A stretch of 13,959 bases of DNA from CAYWTX01 sp964461295 (GTDB lineage: Bacteria > Planctomycetota > Phycisphaerae > SM23-33), in NCBI GenBank assembly GCA_964461295.1, contig CAYWTX010000709.1, positions 1-13,959 of the forward strand, written 5' to 3'. Below, one piece after another: positions 1 through 7,311 of the stretch. The position numbers and the translations under genes were made by a program. Every line of letters starts with the position of its first letter. The stretch's first letter is position 1. The notes beneath the pieces are model-generated. The model made no database searches, was not told the origin of the DNA, and saw only the letters and a list, made by a program, of their open reading frames with translations.

Positions 1-1
1 C

Positions 2-391
2 GCGGGCGGCGACGAGGTCGCGGTTGGCGCGCCGGCGCTGCTCTGGGACCGGTCGGAGGCGCTGCGTCTGGCCAACGGCAACGCCGACGCCGTTGCCCAG
101 ATCGTCGGAACCTTCCTGGACGACCTTCGGCGGACGCTTCCCAGGGCCGACGAGGCGGCGCTGGCAAGGGACGCGGGCGCTCTGGCGGCGTTGGCGCACC
201 GCTGGAAGGGATCGCTGGGGCTGCTGGGCGCCCGGCGGGCGCAGTCGCGAGCCGCCCGGCTGGAGGAGTTGTGCCGGCTCGGCGAGCCCGAGCGCTTGCC
301 GGAGTGGTTCGCCGAACTTCGCGGCGAGCTTCTGGAACTCCAGCACGCGCTTTCGCGCAATCAGGAGGCCCTTCCATGCGGGTGCTCGTAG
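2..391 (+). CDS. C-terminal HPt domain of a truncated (5'-missing) phosphorelay protein, probably a hybrid histidine kinase
   Basis: The gene enters the window from the left and 129 residues are visible, ending at TAG 389-391. The visible part is a histidine phosphotransfer (HPt) domain. Its signature is ALAHRWKGSLGLLGA, with the phospho-accepting His encoded at 197-199, followed by the usual Lys-Gly-Ser and an amphipathic helical bundle rich in Leu, Ala and Arg. HPt domains carry phosphate between receiver aspartates. Residues 1-12 look like a flexible linker, so the domain is probably the tail of a hybrid kinase like the one at 1840-4797, but a stand-alone HPt protein cannot be excluded. 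The last five codons overlap the start of the next gene by 16 bp, and that gene's Shine-Dalgarno lies inside this reading frame, so the two are probably translationally coupled. The HPt assignment is firm; the parent protein is inferred. Confidence 0.85.
   Translation, partial: AGGDEVAVGAPALLWDRSEALRLANGNADAVAQIVGTFLDDLRRTLPRADEAALARDAGALAALAHRWKGSLGLLGARRAQSRAARLEELCRLGEPERLPEWFAELRGELLELQHALSRNQEALPCGCS
363..368 (+). promoter_or_regulatory. Strong Shine-Dalgarno AGGAGG for the receiver gene at 376
   Basis: A perfect AGGAGG sits 7 nt before ATG 376, inside the 3' end of the upstream HPt gene. It fixes the start of the receiver at 376, although the reading frame stays open upstream to 271. 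Confidence 0.85.
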
Positions 392-807
392 CCGACGACG
401 ATCCGGTGTATCGCACGCTGCTTGAGGGCCTCCTGACGGAGTGGCACTTCGAGGCGGTCCTGGTCGAGGACGGGCTGGCGGCCTGGGAGATCCTCCAGCA
501 GGACCAGTCGCCCGGCATAGCGATCCTCGACTGGAGCATGCCCTTCATGGACGGCTGCCAGGTCTGCCACCTGGTCCGGCAGAAGCGCGGGGATTCGCTG
601 CCGTACATCCTCCTGATGACCAGCAATGACAGCCGCGAGGACCTGCTGCGGGTGGTGATTGCCGGGGCGGACGATTACCTCCTGAAGCCCTTTGAGCCCT
701 TGGACCTGAAGATTCGCCTTCGCATCGCGGTCCGCATCGTGAACCTGGAGGACCGCACCCAATGGACCACAGCCCAAGCCGGCGGGGAGCACGCACATGG
801 GCAATGA
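376..807 (+). CDS. Single-domain response regulator (CheY-like receiver, no output domain)
   Basis: This 143-residue protein is one receiver domain plus a ~37-residue tail. The acidic cluster is D7-D9, the phospho-acceptor is D52 (in AILDWSMP), the switch threonine is T82 (LLMTSND), and the conserved lysine is K104 (DDYLLKPFEP). All key residues are present, so it should be phosphorylatable. No DNA-binding or enzymatic domain follows. The tail IRLRIAVRIVNLEDR looks like the linker helix that normally leads into a GGEEF or other output domain, so the protein may descend from a longer regulator that lost its output. The start is set by AGGAGG at 363-368. It overlaps the upstream HPt gene by 16 bp and the downstream HD-GYP gene by 11 bp. 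The inferred role is a phosphate shuttle or sink between the HPt modules and the c-di-GMP regulators. Confidence 0.9.
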   Translation: MRVLVADDDPVYRTLLEGLLTEWHFEAVLVEDGLAAWEILQQDQSPGIAILDWSMPFMDGCQVCHLVRQKRGDSLPYILLMTSNDSREDLLRVVIAGADDYLLKPFEPLDLKIRLRIAVRIVNLEDRTQWTTAQAGGEHAHGQ

Positions 808-1843
808 GCACAATCGCGTGTTGATCGTGGACGATGAGCCGCAGATCGTGGCCCTGATCCGGGAGGAACTGGCCGGGCACGGCTTCGTCTGCTGGACAGC
901 CGGTCACGCCGCCGAGGCGAGGGCGTTCCTTGAATCGCGGCCCGTGGACGTGCTGATTGCCGACATCGAGATGCCGCAGGCCAGCGGCATGGACCTCATC
1001 GCATACGTCCGCGAACAACTGCCCGGTTGCCGCGTGGTGTTGATCACGGGCAAGTCGAAGCGGGAGTACCTTTCCCAGGCCATGCTGCTGGGCGCGTACG
1101 ACTACGTCGAGAAGCCCTTCCGGGACGGCGAACTCGTTGAAGTGATCCGGGGGGCCGTGAACCACAACTCGGCGCTTCCCCGGCTGCTCGACCGGGCGGC
1201 CGCCGCCATGGACGCACGCTCGGAAGGCAGGCGGGCGTCGCTGGACAGCGTGGCGGCCCTGATCCGCGCGGTCGAGGCGAAAGACCCCTACACGCGGCAC
1301 CACAGCGAGCACGTCGCCCGCTACGCCGTTGCCATCGGCGCGGCGTTGGGTGTTCGCGGGACGGCCCTGGAATCGCTGCGGATCGCCGCCCTGCTGCACG
1401 ACATCGGCAAGATCGGCGTTCCGGACCGCGTCCTCACCAAGCCCGGCCCGCTCACCAGCGAGGAGTTCGAGCACATTCGCCGCCACCCCTCCGCGGGGGC
1501 CGACATCCTCGGCCAGATCGAGTTCTTCCGCCAGGAGGCCCAGGTGGTGCGGTTCCACCATGAGCGGTGGGACGGAAAAGGCTACCCCAGCGGCCTGATT
1601 GGCGAGGAAAGCCCGTTCGCCGCCAGGATCATCCAGGTGGCCGACTCCATGGACGCCATGCTGATGGAACGCACCTACCGAGGAAGCTATCCCCCCTCGG
1701 TCATGCTGGGCGAACTGGTGCGGTGCTCCGGCACGCAGTTCGACCCGAAGGTCGCTGCCGCCACCGTCCGGTGGTGCCAAAACAACCCCGACAGACTCTT
1801 TCTGCCCGGCCAGCACGTCATGGCGGCGGCGGCGATCGCATGA
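797..1843 (+). CDS. Response regulator with HD-GYP domain, predicted cyclic-di-GMP phosphodiesterase
   Basis: This 348-residue protein joins an N-terminal receiver (about residues 6-125) to an HD-GYP domain (about 148-340). The receiver has D12-D13, phospho-acceptor D56 (LIADIEMP), T84 and K106 (VEKPF). The HD-GYP part shows YTRHHSEH (165-172), the HD pair H201-D202 in LLHDIGKIGVPD, H226 and H230, H254-H255, and the intact GYP at 262-264 in WDGKGYPSG. Proteins of this family hydrolyse c-di-GMP to pGpG or GMP using a bi- or trinuclear metal centre, and the expected ligands are present, so it is probably active. This is the RpfG-like architecture. The start ATG 797 has a GGGGAG about 8 nt upstream and overlaps the previous gene by 11 bp. 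It lies two genes away from a GGEEF cyclase (4794-5693), which suggests opposing control of one c-di-GMP pool. Confidence 0.93.
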   Translation: MGNEHNRVLIVDDEPQIVALIREELAGHGFVCWTAGHAAEARAFLESRPVDVLIADIEMPQASGMDLIAYVREQLPGCRVVLITGKSKREYLSQAMLLGAYDYVEKPFRDGELVEVIRGAVNHNSALPRLLDRAAAAMDARSEGRRASLDSVAALIRAVEAKDPYTRHHSEHVARYAVAIGAALGVRGTALESLRIAALLHDIGKIGVPDRVLTKPGPLTSEEFEHIRRHPSAGADILGQIEFFRQEAQVVRFHHERWDGKGYPSGLIGEESPFAARIIQVADSMDAMLMERTYRGSYPPSVMLGELVRCSGTQFDPKVAAATVRWCQNNPDRLFLPGQHVMAAAAIA

Positions 1844-4797
1844 AGGAGAAAGACCGCGTGGATAGCCCCCGGGAAATCAAGCGGAATGCGCCGGCCCCGG
1901 CAAGGGGATACGTACGGGGGGAGTCCGCTACAAACGAAGACAACAAGCGCGCCCCCTCCGGAAGTGTCCCCTTACCGGCCAAATCACCTTGGTTCCCGTT
2001 CGCCCTGGTGGTGGTCCTGACCTTCCTGATCGCGTTGGCAGGCATGACAGCCTACGAGTTGCTGAAAACCATCCTCATGCCGCGCGTAACGATGTGGGAG
2101 TCGCACACCATCACTATCTGCGTGGGCGCGTTGCTGGCCGTTGGAATGGTCTGTTTGGCGGAGCGTCGGCACCGCGTTCTGTTGCGAGTCCTGGCCGATA
2201 GGGAGGAGATTCTGCAAGAGAGCGGGCGGCGGCATCGCATCCTTTTCGAATGCTCGCGTGACGCCCTGATGACCTTGGAGCCGCCTCTGTGGGGTTTCTC
2301 GTCCGGGAACCAGGCGGCGGTGGACATGTTCGGGGCGAGGAACGTGGAGGAGTTCATTTCGTACGGGCCCGGGGACCTGTCGCCGCAGCGGCAGGGCGAC
2401 GGGCGTGCTTCGGCCGGGAAGGCCAAGGAGATGATCGAGACGGCCCTGCGTGAAGGCTCGCATTTCTTCGAGTGGGCGCACAAGCGGGTCGATGGCGGGG
2501 AGTTCCCCGCCACCGTGCTGCTGTCGAGGCTCGATACCGGCGACAGGCAGACCTTGCAGGCGACCGTCCGCGACGTCACCGAGCAGAAGCGAGCGGAGGA
2601 GAAGAGCCAGGAAACGCTTCACCGGCAACAGGGCATCAGTCTGCTCCAGCAGTCGCTTCTTGCCCCCGCCCCCCTCGAGGACAAACTCAAGGCCGTCACC
2701 GACGGCATCGTCCAGATTTTCGACGCCGACTTCTGCCGAGTCTGGCTCATTCGGCGCGGGGATCTGTGCGAGCGGGACTGCATGCACGCCGAAGTCCACG
2801 AGGGCCCGCATGTCTGCCGCCACCGGGACAAATGCCTGCACTTGCTGGCCAGTTCCGGACGCTACACTCACACGGACGGCAAGGGGCACCGACGCGTGCC
2901 GTTCGGCTGCTACAAGATCGGACGCGTCGCTTCGGACCAGGAACACAGGTTCCTCACCAACGACGTGACACACGACCCCCGCGTTCACAACCGCCAATGG
3001 GCGAAGGAACTGGGGCTGGCGTCGTTCGCGGGATACCAACTGCGGGTTCCCGGCGGGCAGACCATGGGGGTCCTGGCTCTCTTCGCCAAACACCCCATCG
3101 GACCCGAGGAAGACGCCATGCTGGACAGCCTCGGCAGCGCCGTTGCCCTCGTCGTTCAGGAAGCCGCCGCGCAAGATGCGGTTCACGCGGCGAAGGCCGA
3201 AGCCGAGCGGGCCAACGCCGCCAAGAGCCATTTCCTGGCCAACATGAGCCATGAGATTCGCACGCCCATGACGGCCATCCTGGGCTTCGCCGAACTGGTC
3301 GGGAACTCCATCGAATGCTGCGTCGCGTGCCCGGAGTACGACGCCTGCGCGATCCGGGCGCAGAACAAGGAACACATCGGAATCATCCGGCGCAACGGCG
3401 AGCATCTGCTGGGACTTATCAACGACGTCCTGGACCTCTCGAAGATCGAGGCCGGCAGGATGGAGGTGGAGCGGGTGGCCTGTTCGCCCGTGCAGTTGGT
3501 GGAGGAAGTCGTCTCGCTCATGCGGGTTCGGGCGATCGCCAAAGGCCTGACGCTGGAGGCCCGGTACGAGTTCCCGCTTCCCGCCACGATCCGGAGCGAC
3601 CCGACCCGGCTGCGCCAGGTGCTGACGAACCTGGTGGGCAACGCGGTGAAGTTCACCCCAAGCGGGCAAGTGGAGATCGCCGTCCGCTGGGCCGCGGACC
3701 CGCGGCGCGGAGAAGCGACAATGGCCTTCGCGGTGCGCGACACGGGCATCGGAGTAACGCCGGAGCAGATCGGCCGGCTTTTCCAGCCGTTCGCCCAGGC
3801 GGACTCGTCGACTTCGCGGCAGCACGGGGGCACCGGGCTTGGGCTGTCCATCAGCAGTCGCCTGGCGGAAGCCATGGGCGGCGGCATCGCCGTCGAGAGC
3901 CGCCCGGGCGAAGGCAGCACGTTCACGTTTACGCTCAAGACGGCGCTGGACGGCGAGGCCGGCATGTTGAGCGACCTGGCCGGGGCCGCTCGGCCGTCCC
4001 GGCTGGAGTCGACCTGTTCGGTTGACCTGAAGCTTCACGGCACGGTCCTGGTGGCGGAGGACGGCCTGGACAACCAGAAGCTGATCTCGGCCATCCTGTC
4101 GCAGGCGGGCGCCGAGGCGGACCTGGCGCCCAACGGCGTGCAGGCCGTGGCGAAGGCCCTGTCGGCCCGGTCGGCGGGCAAGCCTTACGACGTGATCCTC
4201 ATGGACATGCAGATGCCGGAGATGGACGGCTACGAGGCGACGCGGCGGCTTCGCCAGGCGGGCTACACGGGTCCGATCGTCGCCTTGACGGCCCACGCCA
4301 TGGCGGAGGAACGCCCCAAGTGCCTGGCGGCGGGTTGCGACGAGTACGCGACCAAGCCGGTGGACCGGCCCGGCCTGCTTCGCCTGTTGGGGCGGCTGAT
4401 GCCCAGCTCGATGGGCGAACCGCCGGAGGAGCCCGCCTCGCCCGCGGAGGCGCCGTTGCAGGCGGCCATTCGGTCTCGATTCGCCGCCGACCCGGAGATG
4501 GCCGGCTTGATCGAAGGCTTCGTCGGACGGCTTCCGGGCGTCCTGGCGGCCATGTCGATGGCGCTGGCGAACAACGCCCACGACGAACTGAAGCGGCTGG
4601 CGCATCAGTTGAAGGGGGCCGGCGGCGGATACGGGTATCCGACGCTGACCGAGCAGGCGAGCCGGCTGGAGGACGCCGCCAAGGCCGGCGACGTGGAGGC
4701 GGCCAGGCTGATGCTGAACGCCATGACGCACCTGTGCGAGAGAATCGCGGCGGGACACGCGCCGGTCGCCGTCCCTCAGGAAATGGGAAACGCATGA
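1840..4797 (+). CDS. Membrane hybrid sensor histidine kinase: 2 TM, PAS, Cys/His-rich GAF, HisKA, HATPase, receiver, HPt
   Basis: From ATG 1840 the protein has 985 residues. Two hydrophobic helices (about 52-71 and 89-107) flank a loop of only ~17 residues, so sensing is probably cytoplasmic or within the membrane. A PAS domain (130-250) ends in the typical VRDVTEQKRAEE. A GAF domain (about 270-425) follows, with an unusual segment C310, C314, C326, C332 and five His between them. The HisKA helix carries H471 (FLANMSHEIRTPM) and its hairpin loop contains C493, C494, C497, C503. The ATPase domain has N601 (N box), DTGIG at 634-638 and GGTGLGL at 663-669. A receiver follows (about 734-850, phospho-acceptor D789 in LMDMQMP), then an HPt domain with H922 (LAHQLKGAGG). 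A complete His-Asp-His relay is thus in one chain. ATG 1840 overlaps the upstream stop (ATGA) but has no clear Shine-Dalgarno. GTG 1858, six codons in, has AAGGAG at 1843-1848 and may be the true start. Confidence 0.92.
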   Translation: MKEKDRVDSPREIKRNAPAPARGYVRGESATNEDNKRAPSGSVPLPAKSPWFPFALVVVLTFLIALAGMTAYELLKTILMPRVTMWESHTITICVGALLAVGMVCLAERRHRVLLRVLADREEILQESGRRHRILFECSRDALMTLEPPLWGFSSGNQAAVDMFGARNVEEFISYGPGDLSPQRQGDGRASAGKAKEMIETALREGSHFFEWAHKRVDGGEFPATVLLSRLDTGDRQTLQATVRDVTEQKRAEEKSQETLHRQQGISLLQQSLLAPAPLEDKLKAVTDGIVQIFDADFCRVWLIRRGDLCERDCMHAEVHEGPHVCRHRDKCLHLLASSGRYTHTDGKGHRRVPFGCYKIGRVASDQEHRFLTNDVTHDPRVHNRQWAKELGLASFAGYQLRVPGGQTMGVLALFAKHPIGPEEDAMLDSLGSAVALVVQEAAAQDAVHAAKAEAERANAAKSHFLANMSHEIRTPMTAILGFAELVGNSIECCVACPEYDACAIRAQNKEHIGIIRRNGEHLLGLINDVLDLSKIEAGRMEVERVACSPVQLVEEVVSLMRVRAIAKGLTLEARYEFPLPATIRSDPTRLRQVLTNLVGNAVKFTPSGQVEIAVRWAADPRRGEATMAFAVRDTGIGVTPEQIGRLFQPFAQADSSTSRQHGGTGLGLSISSRLAEAMGGGIAVESRPGEGSTFTFTLKTALDGEAGMLSDLAGAARPSRLESTCSVDLKLHGTVLVAEDGLDNQKLISAILSQAGAEADLAPNGVQAVAKALSARSAGKPYDVILMDMQMPEMDGYEATRRLRQAGYTGPIVALTAHAMAEERPKCLAAGCDEYATKPVDRPGLLRLLGRLMPSSMGEPPEEPASPAEAPLQAAIRSRFAADPEMAGLIEGFVGRLPGVLAAMSMALANNAHDELKRLAHQLKGAGGGYGYPTLTEQASRLEDAAKAGDVEAARLMLNAMTHLCERIAAGHAPVAVPQEMGNA
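1843..1848 (+). promoter_or_regulatory. Shine-Dalgarno AAGGAG favouring GTG 1858 as start of the hybrid kinase
   Basis: AAGGAG lies 9 nt upstream of an in-frame GTG at 1858, whereas ATG 1840 is preceded only by a GGC-rich run. If the GTG is used, the gap to the HD-GYP gene becomes 14 bp and the protein loses its first six residues. No domain is affected. Confidence 0.5.
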
Positions 4798-5693
4798 AGA
4801 TCCTCATCATTGACGATAGCCCCGACGCGCTGGCGCTGGCGAAGGCCCGGCTGGGCAGGGAGGGGCACGCTTTGTCCTGTGCCGATGGCGGCCAGGCGGG
4901 GCTGGACGCCGCCGGGCGCGAGAAGCCCGACCTGATCCTGCTGGACCTGGACATGCCGGACATGTCCGGCTTCGAGGTCTGCCGGCTGCTGAAATCGGAT
5001 GCCGATCTGTGCATGATCCCGGTGATCTTCCTGTCGGGTTCGGGCGGCCCGGAGGAGAAGGTCAATGGGCTGAACCTGGGGGCGGTGGACTACGTGACCA
5101 AGCCGTTCGACGCCTTCGAGCTGCGGGCGCGGGTCAACGCGGCCCTGCGGACCAAGCACTTGCAGGACCTGCTGATCAAGCACGCGGCCATCGACCCGCT
5201 GACGGGGCTGCCCAATCGGCGGGCCCTGGATGAACGCCTTGCCCAGGAATGGGCCAGGCTCCTGCGGCACGGCGGGCGGTTGTCGGTCATCATGGCGGAC
5301 ATCGACCATTTCAAGAGCGTCAACGACCGGTTCGGGCACCCAGCCGGCGACGAGGTGCTGCGCCAGGTGGCGCGCCTGCTGACCGACGGCTGCCGCGGCG
5401 CCGACATGCCGTCGCGCTACGGGGGCGAGGAGTTCGTCGTCGTCGCCCCCGAGACCTCCGTCCATGCCGCCGCGGACTTCGCCGAACGCCTCCGCGCGAG
5501 CATCTGTGCCCGACCCCTGGAAGTCCACGGCAAGACCGTGACCGTGACGGCCAGCTTCGGCGTTGCCGGCCATCACGGACTCACGTCGCCCGAGGAACTC
5601 GTCAAAGCGGCCGACGAGGCGCTGTACCTCGCCAAGGCCGCCGGCAGGAACTGCGTCAGGGGGCTGGAGACCGCGCCAGCCGCCGCGCCGTAG
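4794..5693 (+). CDS. Response regulator with GGEEF domain, predicted diguanylate cyclase (PleD-like single receiver)
   Basis: This 299-residue protein has an N-terminal receiver (1-120) and a GGEEF domain (about 130-290). The receiver shows D7-D8, phospho-acceptor D51 (LLDLDMP), S81 at the switch position and K103 (VTKPFD). The output domain begins with DPLTGLPNRRALDE, contains MADIDHFKSVNDRFGH, and has an intact GGEEF at 210-214. R201-x2-D204 lies exactly five residues before GGEEF, so the allosteric inhibitory I-site is present. Members of this family make c-di-GMP from two GTP, usually after receiver dimerisation, with product feedback at the I-site. ATG 4794 overlaps the TGA of the hybrid kinase by 4 bp (ATGA), with a weak AGGA 12 nt upstream, so translation is probably coupled. 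The natural phosphate donor would be the neighbouring hybrid kinase or the HPt modules (inferred). It ends at TAG 5691-5693. Confidence 0.94.
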   Translation: MKILIIDDSPDALALAKARLGREGHALSCADGGQAGLDAAGREKPDLILLDLDMPDMSGFEVCRLLKSDADLCMIPVIFLSGSGGPEEKVNGLNLGAVDYVTKPFDAFELRARVNAALRTKHLQDLLIKHAAIDPLTGLPNRRALDERLAQEWARLLRHGGRLSVIMADIDHFKSVNDRFGHPAGDEVLRQVARLLTDGCRGADMPSRYGGEEFVVVAPETSVHAAADFAERLRASICARPLEVHGKTVTVTASFGVAGHHGLTSPEELVKAADEALYLAKAAGRNCVRGLETAPAAAP

Positions 5694-5727
5694 GGCCGGC
5701 GTGCGGCGCGCGAAAGGAAAAGGACCG

Positions 5728-7311
5728 ATGAGCGACATCGAATTGAAGATGCGGAACGACGAACTCACGCGGTTGCAGCGCGATCTGTCGGCTTCCGAGA
5801 CCAAGTTCCGGCGGCTCTTTGAGGCCGCCCAGGACGGAATCCTGATCCTCGACGCCGACAGCGGCCGGATCATCGAAGCGAATCCCTTCCTGACCGATCT
5901 GATGGGGATGGCTCGCGAGGAACTGCTGGGCAAGACCCTCTGGGAGATCGGCGCGTTCAAGGACATCGTCGCCAACCGGGACAAGTTCGCCGAACTACAA
6001 CAGAAGGAGTACATCCGCTACGAGGACATGCCGCTGGTGACCCGCGACGGCCGGCAGATCCACGTGGAATTCGTCAGCAACGTCTATCTGGTGGACGACC
6101 GGAAGGTGATCCAGTGCAACATCCGCGACATCACCGAGCGCAAGCGGTTGCAGCGCGATCTGTCGGCTTCCGAGACCAAGTTCCGGCGGCTCTTTGAGGC
6201 CGCCCAGGACGGAATCCTGATCCTCGACGCCGACAGCGGCCGGATCACCGAAGCGAATCCCTTCCTGACCGATCTGATGGGGATGGCTCGCGAGGAACTG
6301 CTGGGCAAGACGCCCTGGGGGATCGGTGCGTTCAAGGGCATCGTCGCCAACCAGGAGGAGTTCGCGGAATTGCGGCGGAAGGGATTCATCTTCTATGAGG
6401 ACATGCCGCTGGTGACCCGCGACGGCCGGCAGATCCAGGTGGAGTTCGTCAGCAACGTCTATCTGGTGGACGACCGGAAGGTGATCCAGTGCAACATCCG
6501 CGACGTCACCGAGCGCACGCGGGCCCACGGGAAGCTGACGGAAGCCTTGGCGCAACTGGCCCGTTCCAACAAGGAACTGGAGAGTTTCGCGTATACCGCC
6601 TCGCATGACCTGAAGGGCCCCCTCATCACGATCACCGGCTTCCTCGGCAGGCTGTCGATAGACAGCGAACAGGGCGACGCCAAGCAGATGCGGTCGGACA
6701 TCGCCCGCATCGGCGAGGCGACCAAGAAGATGGACCATCTGCTGCACGACCTGCTGGAGCTGTCCCGGATCGGCCGTGTGGTTGGCTCCCTGGGGGATGT
6801 GTCGCTGACAGAGCTGGCACGCGAGGTCGCCGGCCTGCTTGCCGGGCCCATTGCCGAGCGAGGGGTTCGGGTCGAGGTATCCCCGGACCTTCCCACGGTG
6901 CATGGCGAGCGTGTCCGGCTGATGCAGTTGTTGATGAACCTGCTCGGCAACGCGATGAAGTTCATGGGCGAACAACCTGACCCGCAAGTAGAGATCGCCG
7001 TCAGGCGGGACGGTGAAGAGAGGGTCTGTTACGTCCGTGACAACGGTATCGGCATCGCCCCACAACACAGAGACACGATCTTCGGCCTGTTCCAACAGTT
7101 GGACCCGCGGCGGGGCGGAACCGGGGTCGGGCTTGCCATCGCCAAACGCGTCGTGGAGACGCACGGCGGGCGGATCTGGCTGGAGTCGGACGGCCCCGGC
7201 AAGGGCAGCACCTTCTGCTTCACGTTGTCGCGAAAGGCAGGGCCTGCCGGCTGGGAGGAGAAAGAGAATGGACGGTCCCCGCGAGAAACCCTCGCATGTG
7301 TTGCTGGTTGA
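5728..7311 (+). CDS. Soluble sensor histidine kinase with two nearly identical tandem PAS domains
   Basis: The protein is 527 residues with no membrane segment, so it is cytoplasmic. A short helix (1-14) leads into two PAS units of exactly 125 residues each (15-139 and 140-264), both beginning RLQRDLSASETKFRRLFEAA and both ending in the C-terminal PAS signature, CNIRDITER in the first and CNIRDVTER in the second. A HisKA helix follows with H293 (YTASHDLKGPL), the type common in phytochrome-like kinases. The ATPase domain has N408 (LMNLLGNAMKF), DNGIGI at 438-443 and GGTGVGL at 463-469. There is no attached receiver or HPt. ATG 5728 is chosen because AAGGA at 5714-5718 precedes it and the PAS unit starts soon after; the frame is open further upstream only within the previous gene. 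The last 14 codons overlap the downstream receiver by 44 bp, which makes that receiver the probable partner. The PAS ligand is unknown. Confidence 0.93.
   Translation: MSDIELKMRNDELTRLQRDLSASETKFRRLFEAAQDGILILDADSGRIIEANPFLTDLMGMAREELLGKTLWEIGAFKDIVANRDKFAELQQKEYIRYEDMPLVTRDGRQIHVEFVSNVYLVDDRKVIQCNIRDITERKRLQRDLSASETKFRRLFEAAQDGILILDADSGRITEANPFLTDLMGMAREELLGKTPWGIGAFKGIVANQEEFAELRRKGFIFYEDMPLVTRDGRQIQVEFVSNVYLVDDRKVIQCNIRDVTERTRAHGKLTEALAQLARSNKELESFAYTASHDLKGPLITITGFLGRLSIDSEQGDAKQMRSDIARIGEATKKMDHLLHDLLELSRIGRVVGSLGDVSLTELAREVAGLLAGPIAERGVRVEVSPDLPTVHGERVRLMQLLMNLLGNAMKFMGEQPDPQVEIAVRRDGEERVCYVRDNGIGIAPQHRDTIFGLFQQLDPRRGGTGVGLAIAKRVVETHGGRIWLESDGPGKGSTFCFTLSRKAGPAGWEEKENGRSPRETLACVAG
5770..6519 (+). 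repeat. Tandem 375-bp direct duplication encoding PAS1 and PAS2
   Basis: Copy 1 is 5770-6144 and copy 2 is 6145-6519; they abut with an exact 375-bp (125-codon) period. By hand comparison they differ at 25 of 375 bases and 15 of 125 residues. The first 103 bases are identical. Eleven of the 15 residue changes fall in unit positions 57-83, while the flanks are almost unchanged. About six further codons differ only synonymously. Confidence 0.95.
7254..7260 (+). promoter_or_regulatory. Strong Shine-Dalgarno GGAGGAG for the receiver at 7268, inside the kinase gene
   Basis: GGAGGAG is 7 nt upstream of ATG 7268 and lies within the last codons of the PAS-PAS kinase. It supports an internal start with a 44-bp gene overlap rather than a fused kinase-receiver. 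Confidence 0.85.

Noticed and set aside
545..1816. A 423-codon minus-strand frame opposite the receiver and HD-GYP genes
   Set aside because: The plus strand carries intact receiver and HD-GYP motifs in the same place; the antisense product shows no family features.
1984..4758. A 924-codon open frame on the minus strand across the hybrid kinase
   Set aside because: It is an antisense shadow of a gene with all kinase, receiver and HPt motifs; the product is low-complexity and has no start context.
5770..6519. The tandem repeat as a mobile element or CRISPR-like array
   Set aside because: There are only two long units, both coding, in frame and matching complete PAS domains, with no spacers or terminal repeats.
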